A DNA stretch of 64,000 nucleotides. Origin: Tigriopus japonicus. Taxonomy: Eukaryota > Arthropoda > Copepoda > Harpacticoida > Harpacticidae. The notes below the pieces were generated by a model. The model had not been told where the DNA came from. It saw nothing but the letters and a program-made list of their open reading frames with translations, and did not search any database. A program made the translations under genes and the position numbers. The stretch covers positions 4,599,220 through 4,663,219 of the forward strand of contig CM021316.1 of NCBI GenBank assembly GCA_010645155.1, written 5' to 3'. This document shows positions 54,689-64,000 of this stretch, piece by piece; within the stretch, counting starts at the first letter, position 1; each line of letters begins with the position of its first letter.

Positions 54689-56636
54689 ATGTCACTCATT
54701 TTCAAGGTTGCACTTTTCACTTGCCTATTAATGGCAGTGTTGCCAGGATCTCAATCAGCCAACACAAGGACTCTTTTCTTGGTGGGAGGAGGATTGGATG
54801 ACGACAATGACGAGATCTATTCCAAATTTGTCGAACTCTCCGGAGGCTCAGGAGAGGCTAAGATTGGCATCGTTACGGGAGCTTCGGCTGATCCATTGGA
54901 TAGTGCAGACTTCTACCTACAACAATTTCTCACATACGGAGCCAAATCCACTTATTTCATTCCCGTCTACATCGGAAATGAAGGAGCTGCAATTGACGAG
55001 AGCGTTGTAGAACAGGTACGGAGGGAGACCTTGGTTCAAATTAAAAAGCTTTGTGTAAAAAGCGAAGTCAATTGGGTCATTTTGAACAACAGGTTCAGAG
55101 CTTGACGGGCATTTTCTTCGGCGGGGGTGATCAATCCAGATTGATTTCGCTGTTCTTCCAAAATGATGACGGCCCCCGTGTTGAGACTCCAGTCATGGCG
55201 GCCATTCGAAGTTTGTATGAAAAGGGAACGGCCGTTGTGGGTGGAACGAGTGCGGGTGCGGCTGTGATGAGCGGGGGTGTCATGGTCAATGGAGGCATGA
55301 GCTATGATGCTTTGAAATATGGCTCAGCCACTGATAGTCCTCATGAAGATGACCTCGTTTATGATAAGCTCGGTGGTTTCGGGTTTGCCAAACGCTTAGT
55401 CGTTGACACCCATTTCAGGTGAGTGAACTTTTGCAATTTTTGCCCACCACAGATAAAATTTTCATTTAATTTTTATTCGATTGACAAATGACAAACTGAA
55501 ATTTCTCATGCTTCAATAAGTCAACGAGGGCGAGAGGGACGCATGATTCGACTTCTGTCCGATACTCGAAATCAAGCTCATGGAACTGATTTTGGAGTGG
55601 GCATTGACGAAAATACCGCCTTCATTGTGACCTCAGACCTTATGGGGGAAAATCGAATCGGCGAGATCCTGGGCGAAAATGGGGTTTTCCTCGTGGATGT
55701 TGGATCCTCAAGAGTGACGGAAAACAATAATGGGTAAAATTGAGCACCAAGGCATCATTTGGAAGCCTTTTGATAATTCTCGAATAACAGAGTATGGGGG
55801 ATTGAGACCGTTTACGCGGATTTCCTTCGGAAGGGAGACCTCTTTGATCTGGAATCGTGGGAAACCGTCACTTTTGCGGACTTCAAGGAAGATCTTAATG
55901 GTAATGAGTCGAACGCCGATCCTGAAACATCTGACGACATCTTTTATGGAAATCGCGCTGATCCCGACTTGCCTCCAATCTTGACTCGTGTGGCCACCAG
56001 CCTATTTGATTCGTAAGTTGTGTGTATACAGGGTAGTCCATAATCAATATCTCCTAGATTTTATCAATAATTTATGACAAACAAGATGCCAAAGCGACCT
56101 TTTGGTAAAAAAAGAAAAGTAGAGATGTTTGCCTAATAATGCTTTGTTTGTTTCGTCTAAGCAACTCGACCACTAATAGGCTTTGTAATGTGCGGTCAAA
56201 GCTAAGATGAGTTTTCAGAAAAGAACGAGCGTAATTTGAATGAGTGAGAGAGCCACATACAAAATTATAGTTTCTAAGCGAGTCAATCAATTTCACCAAG
56301 ACTTGCTACGAGTTTACCTAAAGATGTCCTTAATTCGCATTTCTTCAATGTTAGTGTGCCATTATTGTGTTTCGAATGATTCCTTGTTTGGCAAAGGGCA
56401 CTAAATGTGAATGACCTTGTGCATATCACCCAAAAATATTCACAAGTTCTGACCTCTGTCTGACAATTTTCAGCGTTCAAGAATCTACTTGGGGTACCAC
56501 GTGGGAGGACAAGCCCATGTTCCAACTGAACTTCATCAAAGGCAAGTATAGCATTGGTTATGGCGGAACAAATCCCGTTAGTGATCAATTTGAAATCAGT
56601 TACCAAGACTTGCTCATCGACATTGTGGAAGCATAA
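54689..56636 (+). CDS. Secreted cyanophycinase-like peptidase S51 (five exons, 416 aa)
   Basis: Serine hydrolase of the peptidase S51/cyanophycinase group; bacterial members cleave the Asp-Arg polymer cyanophycin to dipeptides. Exons 54689-55015, 55093-55418, 55521-55733, 55791-56012 and 56474-56636 are GT-AG and in phase. Residues 1-23 are a signal peptide (FKVALFTCLLMAVLPGSQSA), so the enzyme enters the secretory route. Motifs in order: TLFLVGGGLD; IGIVTGASADP; LTGIFFGGGDQSRLI; the nucleophile elbow VVGGTSAGAAVMSGG with its Ser; RLVVDTHF followed by QRGREGRMIRLL carrying the family His; and GVGIDENTAFIV carrying the family Glu. Together these supply the Ser-His-Glu set of cyanophycinase, so the protein should be catalytically competent. 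It extends about 100 residues beyond the core with an acidic segment and ends EISYQDLLIDIVEA. The intended substrate in an animal is unknown: dietary cyanophycin, or another beta-linked Asp peptide. Confidence 0.88.
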
Positions 56637-59600
56637 TGACAATTATGGAACACACACGGCTCTCGGAATTACTGTATTTGTTGATATCTTGCACCATTTT
56701 AATGTCATTCGGCAGGGATTTGTTATGGAAGTATACGCCAAAAGAACCTTAGCCTTTGTTACCTCATAGGGTCCAATTAACGCCTTTTTGTCTACTGAGA
56801 TCATTTTCACGAGACATAATATGTTGTAAATTCTCCCGTGGTTTGTACGTATACTATAAGGTCCACAATTCAAATACAGTTGGCCAAGGTTAAACATAAG
56901 TTTTTCAGGTGGGGTAAAATAACTTCAGAAACACCTGAAAACTTAGCGTCCCAACCCCCAAAACAAGGGCGTGAAATTTGCTCTCAAAAAAAGCATCAAA
57001 AGACCTCTCAGTGTAGTCTTATTTTAGTCCCAACAGACTGTGAAGTAATGGTTATCCCACAAACGAGGTTGGGTTTATATGTTATGTGTGAGGGAGAACA
57101 AGAGCTCGAGTGATACCACTCCATGGTTTTCGTTCCTGAAGAGTAAGTGAGCGAGCGGCGACTCAAGTGAGAAGCCTCCCACGACGACTTGGTCGGATTT
57201 CTTCAGACTCCCCGGTTCAAATCGCCATGGGGGAGGATGAAATCTAAGAAAAACTATGGATGGGTGCTTATTCACAGCCGAGATCAGCATGATTGAAGTG
57301 ATGCTCATCACACCTTCACATTTATCTTCTTCTATGAAGGTTTTTTTTCTTCTAAATTCACGATACGGAAAGTTTGATCGGTTTGTTGAGTGGATTTTCT
57401 GTTTCGATAGACGTTTCTATTCCTTAAGGCTTATTTAGTTTTGACCTCCATCTAAATTAAATAGCAACATTCTTGGGGTATTAGGTTGGCACATGGCCGT
57501 CGTAATCTGACTGAATAAATACTCTCTCGATATTCAAATCCTTCGTCGTTGATGGGGTTATTTTCGATTAAAAGAGCCCTCGTAAGCGAGCCAACTCAAT
57601 CCAAAGGTCATTATTTGTCGATTGAGAGGTCACAGGGGTCTTCTTGGTTCTTTCACTCTTGGTGTGTCCAATCAGAGTCATTCATAAGCATTATTCTCTC
57701 ATGATCATGAAGTCATCTTCACCCAATTTATTTGGACACGATGCCATCATGATCACGCCGAAACGCATATTCCACATCATCACGGGGCTAGTTGGGCTTA
57801 GTTTTCGAGATATGTACGCCAAAAGGGTTGAATCACCTTCTCGTGAAAACTTCTCATGGACTAATGCTTTATCGCAGCCAATCATTCGGTAAGCTCGTTC
57901 GTGACGAGAACCTGCTTTTCCCTCTTAAACTACCAGACATCCAACGAGGATCATTGATGATTTCCAATCCCAGTTTATTTAGTGTGAAACGAGAAAATGA
58001 GTTGAGAGATCTTCTGATTAAGTTGAAAATACATAAGCATCAAGTCTGATCAATACAAATGACACCATGTGGTAAATAAATGTTGAATAACGACAAACTC
58101 TTTTTAGAGGCCAGCAGACTTGACTTGAAGCTGCTTTGGCATGAGTCAAAAAAAAAGATTGCTGTTTTTCTTTCCAATTTGTCGTGCGACTAGACTCATC
58201 ATCAGGCTTGGGCAAATATGATTCATAATCACGTTTGAACTCCTGCGACCTACCCAAAAATGTAGCCCGAATAGCTTGTGAAAAATAGTTACGAGCCTAG
58301 TCGTCACAATGCCATCACGGTGAGTGCGGTGCACTTCGAACAAATTCTTCGAGAGCCTCCAATACAGCACATGGATGCGGCTGCTTCTTCTACGTTCGTT
58401 CAGTACCGAGAAACATTACTCCTTGATAGGAGAAAAGTTGTGGATGACGAGGTCGTGGTGGTGATTTTTTTGGCATTTTGACCTGCGAAAGAAGAAGAAG
58501 AAGAGTATTCCCCGCTGAATGGACTGAGATGTCTTAATTGCGAGAACCATTCAAAAGGCACATTTATGTCAAAACCATGATGAGAACTCCCTCCCCTCGC
58601 TCGCCCAATTAACAAAGTCATGCCGCGAAACTCGAGGCAGACTCTGTGCAGACCACGAGATTCATGGCTGAAATATAAGGGGTGTTCATTTTTTAGTAAT
58701 GTTAAAAAAGCTCTTCTGGTTTGACCCTTTGACTATAAACGAGTAAAATTTGACTTGGCCAAGAGAACTTTTCGAGGTTCATTTGGTCAATGTGTTTCTT
58801 TTTCATCTTAAAGATCGCCACTTCCAATTCACATGATCGTCAAACCACTTGGGTTCGAGAGAAAGAGAAAATTCCGATTGAAGAACCTTTTGAACTTGTC
58901 ATGAAGTCACTTTTGGGCAATCAATTGTTCTCAATATCAAGGCCTGAAATCAAGAATGTGTCATCCATAGTCCATACCATACTGTACCTTCGTCGGTTAA
59001 GCAAGGCGCAATCTCAAGCTTGGCTCCTCGAAGACTTCGCAAGTCACTTATGAAACAATCAACCAATGTCATTGGACTTGTCATCTAAGAATTCTGACCA
59101 ACCAAGCAAAAAACCAACAACCTAAGATACGTTCGGTCTGCCAATTTTAATCTAAGATCTTTTCTTTCTTCAGAATTGTAAGCTTGCGCCCATTCTTCTC
59201 TTTACTAGTCTCTACTCTTTACGAATACTCCCAATCCGCATTTTGCGCAGCATTTTGAAATACAATATGGTTCACTTTTGACTATGATCAATACTAAAGT
59301 AGCTCCATGCCCCAAGTGGTGGGTTTAGAATTGTCATTGTTTGAATCTTTGTCATCCATAACCCCACATTTGATCCGAAATCGTGCGAGAACCCAACCGC
59401 GCTCCTGTTCCTGATGGCCAAAGGTTCAATCAGATAACGCCAAGAGAGGAAGAAACTGAATTTGGGCGACAACTCAAACCAAACACTCATGATGGCAGAG
59501 ATTTGTGATTCAATCAGTGGTGCGCGACAAACCCCACCACCACCACCACTGGGAAAACTCACAAATGCATTCAGAGGATATCCATAGGACTCCTACTCGC

Positions 59601-62600
59601 ATGCATGTATTTAGTTGATCATCTTCTTCTGTCTCTTCTAATTTGCTTGATGTTTGAAGCCCAAAACTGTCGGAAAGGACTCGTCTTCCAAGTTGGCCAA
59701 ATGTGTTTCCCATATTGACCACATACGTAACATAACGTAGCTGACCTCAACTACCGATGGATAGCGATGATCTTTTCCATTTACGATCAGACAATGGCCC
59801 ATCAAATGCAGTCGGTATTCTCTACCTACTCCAATACACGGTAGAGCTTCTGGTGCTACCAAGTATCTATCCACCGACGAAAATGGTCTTGACGACCACA
59901 TGGAAAAAAATATTTGGGATGCTCAAACCAAGTCCAAGTCAACGATTCCGAAATGCTGTCCAACATTCCTCCGGTTTATTGCGGTAAAGAAGATGATGTG
60001 AGCTATGGACAAACGATCATTCCGCGCATTCTCCGTTGTGGCGAAGCTCTTTCTCCAAATGTAAGCCACTTTAAAATCAAGCGTCCTCAACATCTCGTAC
60101 CCAAATTTTTGCAGCAGATTTTTCCTAATGACGGAAGTTCTCATGATGATAATAATCAACGGAGAAATCAGAACACAAATTTCCCTGATTAGGAGACGCC
60201 ACTCTCGGTGCTTCTAGATTGTCGCAATCATTTTTGATACTCTCATTTTATACCGTTGATCTAGTAGACACTGACAAGAGAGTTCTCATTTCATAGTCAC
60301 CCCAAAGATCAGCCCTTTGATATGAACGCCTCCCTCGCGTATGTACTGTACACACGGCTTCTCTGGATGGGAATCTTTCCAAAGTTGTGGGGCTCGATTT
60401 CAATCTCATGGTCGGGAAGAATCCACGTGATGAGATCTTGTACCTGCCTCCAGTTTGCTACCCATTAATGACTGACATTAGATCACTGTCATGAGTTTAA
60501 AAGTCCGACTTCGAAATCCCGATTGGCTTGTTCTCGCCGTTCGGTTTTGGGGTCAGGTTGAATTTGAAAATCAGTCCGATTTTTTGTGAATAGGCCGCAT
60601 GTTAACGCATAAAACTCGTGATATTTGGTTTATACAATAAATGCGCTTGAGTCTACTTTAATTTTAATTTGGTCGTAACTTGTGGAGTATTTATAATTGA
60701 ACAAACCCGAGGATAAGTATACTCTCCTAGCAGAAATATTTTTAAGTAAACGGAAGTTGCACTCGTGCTCATTAGATTAGAGGCTGCTGCTTAGTCCATC
60801 CATTTCAGGCCGAGCTAGGTGGTTGAATAAGCCTTAAGTACCTCCACCTACCTAAGTACCTTATTGAGAAAAGCTGGCTGACCATGAAAATGGTGTTTGT
60901 GTAGAATCTCGATCGACCTCATTTTTTGAGATACCAAGTTAGAATGTTGTCAATTCATTATCTTTTTCTTGGGAGTGAAAGTGAACCACGGTAGATGGTT
61001 GAATCGAGTGAAAACACAATTCCTTTACTCCTCACTTTGTGTTAAGTTGTGTATACTTGAGCTAAGCTATGTGCTAGTAAGACTGAGGTTAAGCATTCTA
61101 TAAAAATCGTTCTTATGTGTGTTAACATGCGACCCAATTTCAGCATTTGAAAATGGGTCGGTCCCCATGGACATCTGGTGTATCGTGTACAATGTGTCAT
61201 CTAAGGGCGGGGCAAACTTCTTTTTAAATCAACCATCTACGCTCAGATTGATGAAAAATTTCCGTATTCGGGAACTTGTCATTTGGTTTCCGGTGGGGTA
61301 TGCATATATTTATTTCGACAACCTTAGCCATAAACTTCAATTCTAGATAGAGGCAGAAAAGCCCTCTGACATAAAAAAAATGCCTGAACACTTGCGGCAT
61401 TTGCATCCGAAAAGTTTTACTTATTAACAGGCTATTGAAAATAGTTGTCCTTGAGTACAAGCATGGTCTTTCAGTTATCGATTTGCACAAAAAATTCCAA
61501 AAATACAAAATAACGAGCAGAAAAGTGCCAAAAAACGCAAATATCCAGAGAAAGTACTGCCTGTGGAGTAAAGATGTCACTTAAATGTAGGCTTGAATAT
61601 TGGTTAATCATCAGACAAAAAACACTGAATTTACTGGAGTGGCAGGGTAGTGATGAGAATTATGATTTCCAATAGGATGAAATCAAACAAGTTCTTCAGC
61701 AAATGAGACCTAGCTTGAGTAGGGTGGAGTAGATTTTCAATTGTCGGGTCAATCGGACAAGCGTCAGTCAGAAGTTATGCTCCGTCAAAGATTAGTGCAA
61801 ATCCTACTGAGAATAAATGGGCTGATAATTTTGGCAATTGTTTTAACACAAAAGGGTCAGTTCACTCATTCTGTACTGCGTTCAGCTCATGATTTTGAAG
61901 AAGCATAACTCTTCACTCAGTCACTCAATTGAGCTGAATATTGAAATATGCAGACTAACCAATGCAAGCGAGGTCTCAATTTGAGAAGATCGCAATTGAT
62001 TTGATCCAAATAGTAATCGTAATTCTCGTCCCAAGCCTCCCATTCCAGGAAATTCAGTGCTTCACTGTTATTCAAGTTTTACAGACCTATAAAAAAAATC
62101 TTTTTTCTACTCCTACCTTATAAATCAATTGATAAAAAGCCAGAAAATTTTAACTTATTTCGGAAAATTACTGAAAAAGACAGAAAGAAAGAAAAATAGA
62201 TAGATAGGAAGAAAGAAAGAAGAAAATGAGACCAATTAGGGAAAGCTGTACTTCAAAATCTATGATGCGCATTTTTCATTCATATTATTTGCATTCCTTT
62301 TTACGCAAAAGATAGCCAAGATCCCATTTTCAAATCCGGAGAAATCCTTTCAAAACTTCGAATTTCAAAAGTCACTCTAAACAGCAAAACACTTTAAAAG
62401 AGACAAACTAGGAAAATACTCTCCCGTTTTGATTTAACACATAGTCATCTTTGATATTAGATAATTCAATGTGATATTTATAGCCAAAGAAGGCTACATG
62501 TTTTGGACAAGTTTGACATTTCAACGTCAAAAGAGGAGAATATTTGGCAGAAATAGTAACTTTTTGGCAACTTTCTTCAAATTGAGTGCAACTTTTTTTG

Positions 62601-64000
62601 GTGAATTGCAACTATAGACCTAAAAATCTGCACCTTTGAAAAAAATAGGAACTTTATCCGAGCACTACAACCAACAAATACAAACACTCCTTCCTTTTAA
62701 TTTATAGAAAGTAGTTTGTGATGTAAGAGTTTCGACAAAATTTACAAAATCATCCTTAAGATGTCTTTTCATTGGGTGAAACAAAGATCTCCGTATCTGC
62801 TCACCACATTAACATATATTCCTTATGAAAATAAGTTTAGACGCTAGCAAAGCACATTAAACGAGTCAAACAACTCTCTCTCCTGAGAATAACACGCATC
62901 CGCCAGATGTTGGAGTCTTTTTGGCCACAGACATAGTTTTAACCTTTTCTTCTTTAATTGATTTTTTTAATTCAGTTCGATTGAATGCTAATTGACTAAA
63001 TGATTTTTCTTAAAACATTTCGTTTACAGTGATCACCTTTTAGGATGAGGGTAGTCTACCAAAATTCAAAGAAAAAAGGAAAAGAAAGGAAAAATACAAT
63101 CGTTTCTAGATGCAGCAAAATCTATGCCAACTGAACTTGCAAAACTAAATGAAGAGAACAGTTTCTTGTTAGGGATGATTCAACCCGAATATATGTAAAC
63201 CCGCACGGGCAAGCGACCCAGTTTTCATTTGGTAAGTTGTCATTTCTCTTCATGAAGAATTTATTCTTTTGAAAAGAGAAGGAGGGATGTTTGTTAGATG
63301 TATGTGCGTATTGTGTTACCAATGAAATCGATGGACTTTGTCTTGGATTCATCAAGCTCACTCAATTCAATTCGATAACGGCAAGTGGACAGTTTGCCAA
63401 TATAGCATCAAATGTAAGTTTACAACTCTCAATAACAAGCAAACCCATTGACGGCGCCATTCCCGTAAATGTCAAACGTGATCAGCGTGAGATTGAACAT
63501 CCGAGAACGTTTCTCTACGCTTGGTGATTTCCCCCCAAACCAATTTGAAAGAAACAGTGGCTGGGTCTTCTTACATGTACTTCTTAAAGCAAACGCATAG
63601 TGAATCTTGTTTTCAAATAATTTTTTCCAAACACTTGTAGACGAGTTACAAGAGCAGTCAGTATACTTAGAAGATTTCGTACTTGATACATAGGGTTGGA
63701 CGTTTTTATCGTGCAAGATTTCAATCGAAAATTGCCAGGTTTCGAATCTTTTAATTGACTTCATTATTCTACACTTCTGCAATTACTTGAAGAGGTAGTG
63801 TCAAATCAAAGGATTCCTATCTGCATTCCTATCTAGTGCAGAACTGGGATTTTCTTTGAACGGGAAAATGTCGAACTCAGCTCCAAAATGAACATGGTTT
63901 TACCGAAAAGATTGCCTTGTGCCAAATAAATTGACCCATTTCAAGCCTTTTCATATTGCGAATCACTTGCAAGCTAAATTTGAAAAGGCCAGACTATAAA
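56637..64000. other. Long interval without recognisable genes
   Basis: I read both strands and recognised no protein family. Candidate frames such as 58790-59053, 59757-60192 (+), 59638-59901 (-) and 63291-63527 (+) show neither family motifs nor good flanking splice sites. Low-complexity tracts occur at about 58486-58504 (GAA-type) and 62185-62228 (GAAA/GATA-type). A tRNA-like block lies near 57174-57236. An unannotated gene with poorly conserved product, or intron of a gene beyond the window, cannot be excluded. Confidence 0.45.

Noticed and set aside
54689..56636. Bacterial contamination as the source of the cyanophycinase-like gene
   Set aside because: Four spliceosomal introns with consistent phases, a eukaryotic signal peptide and animal neighbours on a continuous sequence argue against it.
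58790..59053. 87-codon frame with a plausible helical protein
   Set aside because: No family match, and I see no acceptor or donor that would join it to other exons.

Overview
This is animal nuclear DNA. All but three of the recognised genes are split by GT-AG introns, and the products are metazoan: a tetraspanin, an OATP transporter, TMEM117, a Pax6-class paired/homeodomain factor, LSM10, RBM26/27, a Patched-related protein, BRK1 and TMTC4. A tipE-like sodium-channel auxiliary protein points to an arthropod. A crustacean, perhaps a copepod, is my inference; the sequence does not prove it. Intergenic and intronic DNA is AT-rich and carries many short transposon relics.

Layout. 1-2475: no recognised gene. 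2476-5638 (+): six-exon tetraspanin. 5639-13009: gene-poor, with an exact-offset direct repeat (6696/7676), a tRNA-derived SINE-like unit, a hAT-type MITE with a perfect 8-bp target duplication (8984-9281) and a nearly complete LINE reverse-transcriptase ORF (10079-11845). 13010-13729 (+): short membrane-anchored protein with a glucosidase II beta-type N-terminal domain. 13966-18238 (-): six-exon OATP/SLCO transporter, with an intronless tipE-like gene (16104-17651, +) nested in its second intron. 21175-23544 (+): BRK1 and TMTC4, both intronless and 15 nt apart, arranged like a dicistron. 24779-30207 (+): eleven-exon TMEM117. 30467-38424 (-): nine-exon Pax6-class gene, convergent with TMEM117, with introns rich in TE relics and a 39-bp perfect inverted repeat. 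40230-40830: dead Tc1/mariner copy. 41830-44639 (-): LSM10. 45114-48260 (-): RBM26/27. 49466-53197 (+): Patched-related protein. 54689-56636 (+): secreted cyanophycinase-like S51 hydrolase. 56637-64000: no recognised gene.

The genes do not form one pathway. BRK1 (WAVE actin regulation) and TMTC4 (ER O-mannosylation) may share a transcript. LSM10 (U7 snRNP, histone mRNA 3' processing) and RBM26/27 (nuclear RNA surveillance) are neighbouring RNA-processing genes on the same strand. I joined exons by hand from splice consensus, reading frame and remembered family sequence; every multi-exon model closes in phase from start to stop.

Most worth following: the BRK1-TMTC4 pair; an intron-bearing animal cyanophycinase with a complete set of family motifs; a Pax6-class gene with only a short tail after its homeodomain; and a hAT-like element present in inverted copies in the Pax6 and LSM10 introns whose ends are arrays of TAATTAATTA, the palindrome bound by Ser50 paired-class homeodomain dimers.
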